Assembly (NCBI RefSeq): GCF_003112455.1
Contig: NZ_BDQX01000458.1
Location: 341,698-379,787 of the forward strand
Direction of reading: 5' to 3'
Source of the DNA: Paenibacillus agaridevorans
GTDB taxonomy: Bacteria > Bacillota > Bacilli > Paenibacillales > Paenibacillaceae
Length of the DNA: 38,090 bases
The position numbers were made by a program, and so were the translations under genes. This document shows positions 15,792 through 23,122 of the stretch, piece after piece. Numbering within the stretch: position 1 is the first letter of the stretch; each line of letters opens with the position of its first letter. The notes under the pieces were generated by a model. It was given only the letters and a program-made list of their open reading frames with translations. It ran no database searches and was not told the origin of the DNA.

Positions 15792-17162
15792 TTAACCTTC
15801 GAACGTTTGGCCCGGTTTCTTCATTTGCTCAGGATAACCATAAGCTCCATGCTCGCTGAGGTCAAGACCGATAATTTCTTGCTCCTCCGTTACGCGGAAG
15901 CCCATGATCATCTTCATAACGCCAAGCACGAGGAAAGAAGCGACAAGGACGAACGCGCCTACTACGACTACAGATTCGAATTGCACCCACAGCTGCTTCC
16001 AGCTGCCAGTATCGATAAGCCCGCCTGTTCCAACGCCGACTTTGTCGGCAAGCTCTTGCGTTGCAAAGATTCCGTTCGCCAGCGTGCCCCAAATACCTGC
16101 CATACCGTGTACGGACAGGGCATAGATCGGATCGTCGACTTTCAGCTTCTCGAACATTTTCACGCTGTAGAACACAAGCATACCTGCTACCAGACCGATA
16201 ACGACAGCTGCCCAAGGATCGACGAATGCACATGATGCCGTAATTGCTACGAGACCTGCAAGCGTACCGTTTAGCATAGCCGTGATGTCGGCTTTGCCCG
16301 TTACGGCCCAAGAGATTAGCAGTGCAGCTACACCGCCGGCGCCAGCAGCCAGCATCGTCGTGAATGCTACATAAGTAAAAAATCCGTCGCCGATCGCTAC
16401 CGTGGAGCCTGCGTTAAAGCCGAACCAGCCAACCCACAGGAGCAATACGGACAATGCCGTAAATACTTGGTTATGACCGAGAATTTCGTTAGCGGAACCG
16501 TCTTTGTTGAATTTGCCGATACGCGGCTTCAGAAGAACCGTTGCTGCGAATGCGGCAAGGGCGCCTGTCAAGTGAACGACCGTGGAACCGGCGAAGTCTT
16601 GCGCGCCGTCTTCGGCCAGCCAGCCGCCGCCCCAGATCCAGTGGGCAACGATCGGGTAGATCAAACCAACGAAAAACAGTGTAAATACAATGTAAGAGGA
16701 TAGTTTCGCACGTTCCGCGAAGCCGCCCCATGCAATGGATAACGAGATCGCGGCAAATGCCAGCTGGAACAAGAAGAATACGCCATTAGGGAAGGAATCG
16801 CCTGCTGCAGCATCGCCTGCCAGTTGAGGGTCGAAGAAGAAGTCCCCCCAACCGATGAATTGGCTAAGGCCGCTGTCGCCGCCGAACGCAATGCCGTAAC
16901 CGAAAGCCCAGTAGATAAGTGCCGCAAGGCCAACCGTAAAGATCGTTTTGCCCGCTACGTGACCGGCATTCTTCATCCGGGTCGAACCTGCTTCGAGAAG
17001 AATGAATCCGCCTTGCATCAGAAGTACGAGTATGAATGCCAGCATAACCCATAGAGAGTTAAGTCCCATGTCAAGCGTTGCACCCGACGGATCCTCGGCA
17101 AATGCTGCTACCGGGAACAAAATTGTCATCAAACCTAGAGCAAGAAAAGTTTTCTTAATCAA
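15792..17162 (-). CDS. amt: Ammonium transporter Amt
   Basis: 456 residues. A signal peptide (KKTFLALGLMTILFPVAAFA) is followed by 11 membrane helices with family markers QGGFILLEAGSTRMKNAG, WGGFAERAKLSSY, STVVHLTG, GWFGFNAGS and DPIYALSVHG. Amt proteins conduct ammonium into the cell and are induced when nitrogen is scarce. I chose TTG 17162, eight bases after AAAGGAG; a GTG at 17171 overlaps that site. The promoter, a GlnR/TnrA-like box and a long inverted repeat lie upstream. No glnK follows; DUF294 takes its place. Confidence 0.95.
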   Translation of the reverse strand: MIKKTFLALGLMTILFPVAAFAEDPSGATLDMGLNSLWVMLAFILVLLMQGGFILLEAGSTRMKNAGHVAGKTIFTVGLAALIYWAFGYGIAFGGDSGLSQFIGWGDFFFDPQLAGDAAAGDSFPNGVFFLFQLAFAAISLSIAWGGFAERAKLSSYIVFTLFFVGLIYPIVAHWIWGGGWLAEDGAQDFAGSTVVHLTGALAAFAATVLLKPRIGKFNKDGSANEILGHNQVFTALSVLLLWVGWFGFNAGSTVAIGDGFFTYVAFTTMLAAGAGGVAALLISWAVTGKADITAMLNGTLAGLVAITASCAFVDPWAAVVIGLVAGMLVFYSVKMFEKLKVDDPIYALSVHGMAGIWGTLANGIFATQELADKVGVGTGGLIDTGSWKQLWVQFESVVVVGAFVLVASFLVLGVMKMIMGFRVTEEQEIIGLDLSEHGAYGYPEQMKKPGQTFEG

Positions 17163-17180
17163 TACGACCACTCCTTTGGA

Positions 17181-17197
17181 TGTTATATTTCATGACA
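17181..17197 (-). promoter_or_regulatory. GlnR/TnrA-like operator in the amt leader
   Basis: TGTCA-N7-TAACA matches the TGTNA-N7-TNACA consensus for the nitrogen regulators GlnR and TnrA exactly and reads the same way on both strands. It lies about 15-30 bases downstream of the predicted transcription start and just before the ribosome site, a position suited to repression. Binding itself is inferred. Confidence 0.6.
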
Positions 17198-17209
17198 TTT
17201 CACGAAAGA

Positions 17210-17251
17210 CATATTGTCATTATATTCAGCAGTTGGTCATTTGACAATATG
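17210..17251. repeat. 10-bp perfect inverted repeat spanning the amt promoter
   Basis: CATATTGTCA (17210-17219) and TGACAATATG (17242-17251) are exact inverted copies separated by 22 bases. One arm holds the -35 hexamer, the other meets the -10 and the start point. The half-sites resemble TGTCA/TGACA of nitrogen operators, so a dimeric regulator could bridge the promoter. Confidence 0.7.
17219..17247 (-). promoter_or_regulatory. Sigma-A promoter of amt
   Basis: On the minus strand: TTGTCA, 17-base spacer, TATAAT. Both hexamers are near consensus with ideal spacing, and the start point would lie near 17211. Confidence 0.72.
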
Positions 17252-17587
17252 CTTTTTTCATTTTTTCAAAAAAAATCTAACATTCGACTGTGAATATGGT
17301 ACGAACGTTAGGATTCGGTGGGGTTTTTGTCTATTAATATGTTATCTCGACATCTATTATTCGCTTTTTATAAATCGAGGCCGATTCTACTCATCATGTC
17401 AGATTTACTTGCACGATAAATTCAAACAGCAACGCCCCTCCTTCATGAAGGGATATTTGGATCCATTAATACGGGATGAATGAACTCCACTCCAATGAAG
17501 ATGGGATACGATTCAAGCAATACGTTTGACTGTATGGTTACTTACCTATTATCATAGAAATTGAAATCATATAGGGCGGTGGTAAAG
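17252..17587. other. AT-rich gap between amt and the MerR gene
   Basis: No supported gene. It holds a T/A-rich stretch beside the amt promoter and, next to the MerR gene, only scattered short hexamer-like sequences; no convincing promoter or RNA structure was found. Confidence 0.5.
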
Positions 17588-18025
17588 ATGGAGATGAGAT
17601 TGTACCGTATCGGCGAATTGGCCAAACTGGCGCAGATAAGCTCTCGAACGATTGATTATTATACTTCCCTCGGTTTGATTGAACCTTCGGGGCGCTCCGA
17701 AAAAAATTACAGACTATACGGAGATGAAACTTTGCAGCGCCTCGAACGTATTGAGCAGATGAAAAAAGACAAATATACGTTAGATGAGATTAAGTCGAGT
17801 CTGGACTCATGGAGCAAAGTGACGCCCGACGAGCATATATCGCTGAAGTTGACCGAAATCCAGCAGCACCTTTCTCGGCTGGAACGCGAGGTAAAGGAGC
17901 TGGAGCCCGTCATTAAGCAGCTCGGGCCCCGAAAGGCAGGCAGATTTTATACGCGAATCATGCCTCAGACAGCGGCGTGCATAGAAGCGCTCATGTTGCT
18001 CATGAACAAGAGCTCGCTCATGTAA
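17588..18025 (+). CDS. MerR-family transcriptional regulator
   Basis: 145 residues. The winged helix-turn-helix starts YRIGELAKLAQISSRTIDYYTSLGLIEPSGRSEKNYRLY, a classical MerR head, with a dimerising coiled coil at about 75-115 (LTEIQQHLSRLEREVKELEPVIKQL). There is no metal-binding cysteine cluster at the C-terminus, so a small-molecule or redox signal is more likely than a metal. ATG 17588 is preceded by GGGCGGTGG. The protease gene follows after 35 bases, so the pair is probably one operon and the protease gene a possible target. Confidence 0.88.
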   Translation: MEMRLYRIGELAKLAQISSRTIDYYTSLGLIEPSGRSEKNYRLYGDETLQRLERIEQMKKDKYTLDEIKSSLDSWSKVTPDEHISLKLTEIQQHLSRLEREVKELEPVIKQLGPRKAGRFYTRIMPQTAACIEALMLLMNKSSLM

Positions 18026-18060
18026 CGGATGAAGTCACATCAATCTGGAGGAATGAAGAG

Positions 18061-18732
18061 ATGTTTATGATGGTTCTAATTATCGCAGCCTTCGCCCTTA
18101 CGATTTGGGCGCAGTTCCGAGTGAAGGGCACGTTCAAGAAGTGGGCTCAGGTGCCCGCCACCAGCGGACTGACAGGCTATCAAGCCGCACGTCGAATGTT
18201 GGACAACAACGGCCTCCACCATATACCCATTGAGCCCGTTCCTGGATCGCTCACAGACCACTACGACCCCATTAACCGAGTTGTAAGGTTGTCCGAGCCG
18301 GTTTATTACGAAAACACGATATCAGCCATCTCCGTCGCGTGTCACGAGGTAGGCCATGCGATCCAGCACTCGGTCAGCTATCCGTTCCTGGTTGCCAGAC
18401 ACCGCATCTTTCCCATCGTTAACTTCGCATCCGGCATCGCGCCGTTTCTGCTTATCGGCGGGTTTATCTTTAACGCCTTCGGCTTGATCGGACTTGGTAT
18501 TATTTTCTTCTCCGTCGCGGTCGCTTTCCAACTGATTACGCTGCCGGTCGAATTCAATGCCAGCAATCGCGCGAGAAGCCTGATGATAACCGAAGGTTTC
18601 GTGCACCAAGAGGAAGCGAAGGGCGTGGCCAAAGTATTAAATGCAGCTGCCCTTACGTATGTAGCTGCCGCGCTCTTATCCCTGCTGGAGCTAATTCGTT
18701 ACATTCTGATGTTCACTCAGAACCGCGAATAA
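18061..18732 (+). CDS. Membrane zinc metallopeptidase, YugP family
   Basis: 223 residues. HEVGHAIQH supplies the HExxH zinc site, and ASNRA plus the later acidic helix fit the third ligand region. There are membrane helices at the N-terminus, two in the middle (IAPFLLIGGFIFNAF, LIGLGIIFFSVAVAF) and one at the C-terminus (YVAAALLSLLELIRYILM). PF04298 proteins such as B. subtilis YugP have this layout and length. ATG follows TGGAGGAATGAAGAG. Substrates are unknown; stress or membrane-protein quality control is a guess. Confidence 0.92.
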   Translation: MFMMVLIIAAFALTIWAQFRVKGTFKKWAQVPATSGLTGYQAARRMLDNNGLHHIPIEPVPGSLTDHYDPINRVVRLSEPVYYENTISAISVACHEVGHAIQHSVSYPFLVARHRIFPIVNFASGIAPFLLIGGFIFNAFGLIGLGIIFFSVAVAFQLITLPVEFNASNRARSLMITEGFVHQEEAKGVAKVLNAAALTYVAAALLSLLELIRYILMFTQNRE

Positions 18733-18743
18733 AATAATGGATC

Positions 18744-18795
18744 AACCAATAAGAAGGCCGTCCTCGCAATATGCGGGACGGCCTTCTTATTGGTT
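18744..18795. terminator. Strong bidirectional terminator
   Basis: A 20-bp perfect stem (18744-18763 with 18776-18795; core AAGAAGGCCGTCC/GGACGGCCTTCTT) and a short inner CGC/GCG separate the YugP-like gene from the convergent LysR gene. It is the longest perfect stem in the window. Confidence 0.92.
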
Positions 18796-18808
18796 CGAAG
18801 TTATGCAA

Positions 18809-19717
18809 TTATTGTTCACGCTTTGCGTTATAGTCCAGGAAGTAACGAAGCAGGAAAGAATGAAAGACCTTCGCCACTAATGGCAACTTCTCGTTTTTCC
18901 GATGAATAAGTCCGATTGTTCTCGTCACGGATGGGGCGCTTATCCGCACCTTGACCGGCTGAAGAGTCCCCGAATAGAACAACGCCATCTCAGGCAACAG
19001 GCTAACGCCCATACCGGCCGCCACAAGCCCTCTGATCGTATCCGTCTCTTCTCCCTCGAAGCCGATTTTAGGCTCGAATCCAGCCTCTTGACAAGCTTCA
19101 TACACGATTGGTCTTAGTGAGTACCCTTCACTGAACAATACGAAGGTCTCGTCTTTAAGCTCGATAAGCTCGATCGAATGCCGATTCGACAATTCGTGGC
19201 CCGGCGGCAGGATGGCATATAACTCTTCCGTCAACAATACTTCCCCGCAAACCTGCTCATGTTCTCTGGGAAACGGCGAGATAAAGGCGAGGTCGATCTC
19301 CCCCTTAACCAAATCTCGAATCAAGGATGGGAACATCCCTTGCTTGAATCGGAACTTGACGTTAGGGTGTTGCTTGCGGAATGATGCCACGACCTGCGGT
19401 ATTAACGAAATACCGAGACTGTGCGGGAAGCCTAACCTTACCTCCCCTTTCTCCGGATCCATAAATTCTTGTATTTCTATAACTGCGCGCTCCAGATCGG
19501 CCAATATCGCCTCCGCTCGCTTAAGAAACAACTGTCCCACCGGCGTCAACTGCAAATTACGCCCTTTTTGGACGAAGAGCTTTACGCCAAGCTCCTCCTC
19601 CAGTTGGTGAATTTGGCGGCTGACAGCCGACTGTGCCACATGCAGCTCTTCGGCCGCCTGTGTGACATGTTCTTTTTTTGCTACTTTTACGAAGTAATAT
19701 AGCTGTCGAAGTTCCAT
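18809..19717 (-). CDS. LysR-family regulator, GltC-like
   Basis: 302 residues. The helix-turn-helix region MELRQLYYFVKVAKKEHVTQ / HVAQSAVSRQIHQLEEELG and the effector domain (GFPHSLGISLIPQVV, DLAFISPFP, GLVAAGMGVSLLPE) align by eye with B. subtilis GltC along the full length. GltC activates glutamate synthase gltAB. No gltAB genes lie here, so it may be a paralogue with another target; the nearby amt operon makes nitrogen metabolism plausible but not shown. Confidence 0.92.
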   Translation of the reverse strand: MELRQLYYFVKVAKKEHVTQAAEELHVAQSAVSRQIHQLEEELGVKLFVQKGRNLQLTPVGQLFLKRAEAILADLERAVIEIQEFMDPEKGEVRLGFPHSLGISLIPQVVASFRKQHPNVKFRFKQGMFPSLIRDLVKGEIDLAFISPFPREHEQVCGEVLLTEELYAILPPGHELSNRHSIELIELKDETFVLFSEGYSLRPIVYEACQEAGFEPKIGFEGEETDTIRGLVAAGMGVSLLPEMALFYSGTLQPVKVRISAPSVTRTIGLIHRKNEKLPLVAKVFHSFLLRYFLDYNAKREQ

Positions 19718-19763
19718 ACTGGATATACTCTCCCGTTCCCGTGCCCTACCATATTTGTGTTAT

Positions 19764-20387
19764 TTATCGTCGACGTCTTTGCTTCAGGTTATCCAACAAC
19801 CCGTATAACAGAAATCCTGCAAGCGCTCCGCCTATATGTCCCCAAAGATCAATTTTGGGCACAAAGATGGAGTGGATGACGCCGAAGGCCAATATTATAT
19901 ATACCGTCTTGCGCGAAGATACATCCAGCATCGATTTGCGCAGCAACGCGATAAACAGAAACGCTCCATACACGCCGTAGATCGCGCCAGATGCTCCGAT
20001 CGCCGCGTGGTAAGGGTCATGCTGCAAATTCGTGACAAGGGCGGACAAGAGATTGCCTCCGATTCCGCACAGCACATAAAATACGATATATTTGAAGGTC
20101 TTGAGCAAATATTCCAGAGGCGGCGCGAATACGAGCAGCGCGAACATGTTAAAAAAGAAATGTCCGAAATCCACGTGCAGGAATTGCGAGGTTATATACC
20201 GCCAGGGCTCCAAGAATCCGAAGGAATCGAGTCCAGGTACGGCTAGAAACATGCCGTAACTTACTATTTCCTTATAAAACTGCGCGATAATGAACACGAT
20301 CAAATTAATTGCGATTAAAGCAGCCGTTCCGGGATAATACCGAAGATAGGAACGGAAGCTTTCATAACGGAGGAAGATCATCGCCAT
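19764..20387 (-). CDS. Rhomboid-family intramembrane serine protease
   Basis: 207 residues with six membrane helices. Catalytic S133 in GASGAIYG and H184 in LWGHIGGALAGF form the dyad; N80 in HVDFGHFFFNM is the oxyanion-hole residue. This short form has no extra domains, unlike B. subtilis GluP with its TPR region. It cuts membrane-spanning segments of other proteins. A start at 20381 (MIFLRYESF) is an alternative. Divergent from tpx. Confidence 0.92.
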   Translation of the reverse strand: MAMIFLRYESFRSYLRYYPGTAALIAINLIVFIIAQFYKEIVSYGMFLAVPGLDSFGFLEPWRYITSQFLHVDFGHFFFNMFALLVFAPPLEYLLKTFKYIVFYVLCGIGGNLLSALVTNLQHDPYHAAIGASGAIYGVYGAFLFIALLRKSMLDVSSRKTVYIILAFGVIHSIFVPKIDLWGHIGGALAGFLLYGLLDNLKQRRRR

Positions 20388-20415
20388 CCCGCCTTTCGTC
20401 TAACGCGCCAAATAT

Positions 20416-20445
20416 TGGACAATGGTGTTTCTTTGCGATTATAAT
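20416..20445 (+). promoter_or_regulatory. Sigma-A-like promoter of tpx
   Basis: TGGACA, 18-base spacer, TATAAT, ending about 42 bases before the tpx ATG. Confidence 0.55.
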
Positions 20446-20487
20446 TAAGGTCGTACCAACTACAAGCCCTGAGGAGGAATAGTTAAC

Positions 20488-21006
20488 ATGGCACAAGAAC
20501 GTACAGGCGTTGCCACATTGAAAGGCAACCCGATCACATTGATTGGACCCGAACTCGCGGTAGGCGATCAAGCACCTGACTTCTCCCTTAACAAATCGCT
20601 TACCGAGGTTGTTTCTCTTCAAGACTATGCCGGCAAAGTGAAATTGATTAGCGTCGTCCCTTCCATCGATACCGGTGTGTGCGATGCACAGACACGCCGC
20701 TTTAACGAAGCGGCCGCAGCCCTTGGCGACAACGTCGTCGTATTGACAGTGAGCGTAGACACGCCTTTCGCACAATCGCGCTGGTGCGCAGCCGCTGGCA
20801 TCGACAAGGTTGTCATGCTCTCGGACTACAAGAACAACAGCTTCGGAGAAGCTTACGGCGTTCTTATTAAAGAGCTTGCCCTCGATATGCGTTCTATCTT
20901 CGTTCTGGACGAGAGCAACAATGTCAAATACGTCGAGTATTTGCCGGAGATGACAGAACATCCGAATTACGAAGCGGCGATTGAAGCGGTCAAGGCTCTC
21001 GTATAA
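20488..21006 (+). CDS. tpx: Thiol peroxidase Tpx
   Basis: 172 residues, an atypical 2-Cys peroxiredoxin that reduces peroxides with electrons from thioredoxin. Peroxidatic C65 lies in PSIDTGVCDAQT and resolving C100 in SRWCAAAGI; the 35-residue distance equals that of E. coli Tpx. GDQAPDF at the N-terminus is the usual entry. ATG follows GAGGAGGAATAGTTAAC. The 3' untranslated region contains a dispersed palindromic repeat before the likely terminator. Confidence 0.96.
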   Translation: MAQERTGVATLKGNPITLIGPELAVGDQAPDFSLNKSLTEVVSLQDYAGKVKLISVVPSIDTGVCDAQTRRFNEAAAALGDNVVVLTVSVDTPFAQSRWCAAAGIDKVVMLSDYKNNSFGEAYGVLIKELALDMRSIFVLDESNNVKYVEYLPEMTEHPNYEAAIEAVKALV

Positions 21007-21044
21007 TACGTAAGTAACGACTTTAAGTTACACGAATAAATGCG

Positions 21045-21252
21045 AGTTCAAAAAGTTCGGTTTTCAGCATCGAGAAGATGGAATGTAAGTAGAAACTGAG
21101 GAGCGGAGCGTAGTGGAAGCTACGTGAGCACCTGCAATGTTTCCGGAGGAAACATACTTCGAAAGCATACGCCTAGTTTCGCTTGCGTTCCATATTCGAT
21201 GTCGAGTAAGCTTCGTGCTATACTTCGTGATCAAAAGCGGACTTTTTGAACT
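21045..21252. repeat. 208-bp palindromic dispersed repeat (Paenibacillus-type)
   Basis: Terminal inverted repeats of 20 bases (21045-21064, AGTTCAAAAAGTTCGGTTTT; 21233-21252, AAAAGCGGACTTTTTGAACT) match at 18 of 20 positions. Inside are further inverted segments: CATCGA..GATGGAA with TTCCATATTCGATG, a perfect ATGTTTCC/GGAAACAT hairpin, and CGTAG/CTACG. There is no transposase and no convincing gene, so it is a non-autonomous element (MITE- or REP-like). I recall near-identical elements from other Paenibacillus genomes, which a search must confirm. Confidence 0.75.
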
Positions 21253-21274
21253 ACCTCTAATAGCTGATTTCCGC

Positions 21275-21320
21275 AAACAAAGCGAGTGAAGGGCGACCCT
21301 TCCTCGCTTTGTTTCGTTTT
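21275..21320 (+). terminator. Likely terminator of tpx, beyond the repeat element
   Basis: AAACAAAGCGAG and CTCGCTTTGTTT form a 12-bp perfect stem, with an inner GAAGGG/CCCTTC, followed by CGTTTT. It lies 269 bases after tpx, with the palindromic element in between. Confidence 0.75.
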
Positions 21321-21352
21321 CATATAGAAATGTGAAGCCCTTGATTGCATTA

Positions 21353-21745
21353 TCAGGAGGTTACCCTAACCGCGGCGAGCTTCTTGTCAAGCGTGCGGTA
21401 CAAATCAAGTATGACGCGATAATTAGAACCCAGGTCGCCTAACGATCCGCGAGACGCGGAATAAATATCTACCGCCGACGTAAGCGGGTTCACGCTGATG
21501 ACAGAAACCGTAATATCCATCGTCCTGCCGAATGCTGTACGCTTCTCAAGTACAATCTCGCCTACCGATTGAACCTCGTGAAGCAGCTTATACCCTTGCA
21601 TCTTCTTGAGCGTGGATACGACTTCCTCCCAAGCCTTGTCCTTCGACAGCTTGTAGAGATGTGATTTCAGCAATGGATCCTTAGCTCTGTCGCCTGTCTG
21701 TTCATGACTGCGCAGCAGCCCGATTAAGGTCCGCTTCAACAACAA
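21353..21745 (-). CDS. DUF1499-type small cytosolic protein
   Basis: 130 residues from a TTG behind GAGGGGGAGATCG. The sequence contains AWEEVVSTLKKMQGYKLLHE, DITVSV and SAVDIYSASRGSLGDLGSNYRVI, which I associate with DUF1499 (a predicted beta-rich fold of unknown function). There are no membrane segments or catalytic motifs. It lies downstream of the 6S RNA gene but beyond that gene's terminator. The family assignment is moderately sure, the function unknown. Confidence 0.7.
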   Translation of the reverse strand: MLLKRTLIGLLRSHEQTGDRAKDPLLKSHLYKLSKDKAWEEVVSTLKKMQGYKLLHEVQSVGEIVLEKRTAFGRTMDITVSVISVNPLTSAVDIYSASRGSLGDLGSNYRVILDLYRTLDKKLAAVRVTS

Positions 21746-21804
21746 CGATCTCCCCCTCTAGCGTCTATCTGCATTACTATTTATCATACCATGTTTTCAC
21801 ATAT

Positions 21805-21852
21805 GAAAAAAGAGCTTTCGCCGGATTTTGCCAGACGATCGCTCTCTTTTTA
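21805..21852 (-). terminator. Terminator of the 6S RNA gene
   Basis: On the minus strand AAAAAGAGAGC..GCTCTTTTTT forms the stem, ending with six T. It lies directly after the predicted 6S RNA. Confidence 0.75.
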
Positions 21853-22037
21853 CGTTAGGAACCCGCCTATGCCGTCCGATCCACATGTTTCTGAACCCGC
21901 TCTCGCAGGTGGGTGTCCGCAGCCACGCTTTTGAAGTCCCTTTTCGAGGGCATGACAGCCGCTTGGCGATTTAGGTCTCCCGTGAAACAGCCATTGGTTC
22001 AAAACAACGAAGGACCGTGACGAACATCGCAGGATGT
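21853..22037 (-). ncRNA. ssrS: 6S RNA
   Basis: About 185 bases, the standard 6S length. The two arms of the 6S closing stem are visible: GATGTTCGTC (22019-22028, minus) near the 5' end and GGACGGCAT (21869-21877, minus) near the 3' end, matching the AUGUUCG / GGCAU ends of E. coli 6S RNA. Between them lie paired segments around a large open middle. A TTTACT-17-TATAAT promoter ends seven bases before the 5' end and a T6 terminator follows the 3' end. 6S RNA mimics an open promoter and holds housekeeping RNA polymerase in slow growth. The exact ends are estimates. Confidence 0.75.
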
Positions 22038-22043
22038 AAAGCT

Positions 22044-22072
22044 ATTATAGTCCTAAGTAAGGGAAAAGTAAA
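22044..22072 (-). promoter_or_regulatory. Promoter of the 6S RNA gene
   Basis: TTTACT, 17-base spacer, TATAAT on the minus strand, with the start point near 22037. Confidence 0.65.
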
Positions 22073-22087
22073 CGTCAAACGGCAATG

Positions 22088-22915
22088 TTATTTGCTTCCT
22101 TCTTTGTCCGCTTCTCTGTTTGCCTCTTTGTACTCATCCTTCACGAGGTCTTCACGATCCATCTCCGCGGCTTCCTCGGCTTCTTCCTCTTCAGATCTCT
22201 TCAGCTTCTCAGCCTGCTCCTGAAGTTTCGTGTAGATGATATTGAAGTTCCAGAACGCTAGGTACGCCACGATGCTGCCCATAAAAAACGGAATGAGGAA
22301 CGTGAACTGAAAGAAGCTGATATAGATGACCAGACCGCACATAATAGCCGTAGAGAGCGAGCGAAACGGCTTGCCGATCGTGATCAGAATCGCATTCTTC
22401 ATCAGTTGGAACGTCTTCATATGATAATGAACGAGCATCGAGAAGAAATTAAAGATCGATACGCCAAGCAGCGCAAGGAACGCGATAAAGATATACGACA
22501 GAATATTAAGCTGCTCCCTGTACACGATAAAGTCGACTATCATAATGACGAATAAAAGCGTATACAAGATTCCGCCTATCATGCTCTGCTTGTAATTCTC
22601 TTTGTACCCGCGGAAATAAGTTTTGAACAGAGAAACATCCGTCTCGCCCGTTACCCATTTGCGGGCTACTGCGAACATCGCTGCCGTTGCGGGAAAGAAT
22701 GTGAACGGAGCTACTATCGCCATCAAAATGAGCGAAGTATACAGGCTGCCTAACATATCTTGCTCGGTTGCGCCGGATTGTGGAGCAATAAACATCGTCA
22801 ATCCGAAAAAGACGAATGGTATGGAGCAAACTATCCACAATAAATTGATTACGGCAAGCCTCATAATCCATTCGGAGATTCTGTAGAATCCCCCCATTAA
22901 TCCTCTTGGCTCCAT
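22088..22915 (-). CDS. YesL-family (DUF624) membrane protein
   Basis: 275 residues from ATG 22915, chosen for its GTTGGAGGCAGATCAG ribosome site; an ATG at 22987 lacks one. MEPRGLMGGFYRISEWIMRLAVINLLW is the classical YesL/DUF624 entry, followed by PATAAMFAVARKW and five to six membrane helices. The C-terminal 45 residues are highly charged (EEEEAEEAAEMDREDL). YesL genes often stand beside sugar ABC transporters and two-component systems; here there are none, so no role can be assigned. Confidence 0.85.
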   Translation of the reverse strand: MEPRGLMGGFYRISEWIMRLAVINLLWIVCSIPFVFFGLTMFIAPQSGATEQDMLGSLYTSLILMAIVAPFTFFPATAAMFAVARKWVTGETDVSLFKTYFRGYKENYKQSMIGGILYTLLFVIMIVDFIVYREQLNILSYIFIAFLALLGVSIFNFFSMLVHYHMKTFQLMKNAILITIGKPFRSLSTAIMCGLVIYISFFQFTFLIPFFMGSIVAYLAFWNFNIIYTKLQEQAEKLKRSEEEEAEEAAEMDREDLVKDEYKEANREADKEGSK

Positions 22916-23025
22916 CTGATCTGCCTCCAACGCTGTAATAGTTGCGACCTTGTTACGGATAATACGAAAACGATTTTTACTACTCATACTTCAGCAGTCA
23001 TTTTTATTGGGCTGACTAACAAATA

Positions 23026-23072
23026 ACCGGGGAAGTCCGGGATGCCCGTTAGGCGTCACGGACTTCCCCGGT
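23026..23072 (-). terminator. Terminator of cshA
   Basis: A 14-bp perfect stem ACCGGGGAAGTCCG / CGGACTTCCCCGGT with a 19-base loop, followed on the minus strand by TATTTGTT. It lies between cshA and the YesL gene. Confidence 0.8.
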
Positions 23073-23122
23073 TTGTTTGCTCGTGCTAGTCTAGGACATG
23101 ATCTCCGGACCGTATGGAATGC

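Noticed and set aside
21064..21276. 70-codon minus-strand open frame within the palindromic element
   Set aside because: The sequence is constrained by its inverted repeats; no ribosome site and no protein features.
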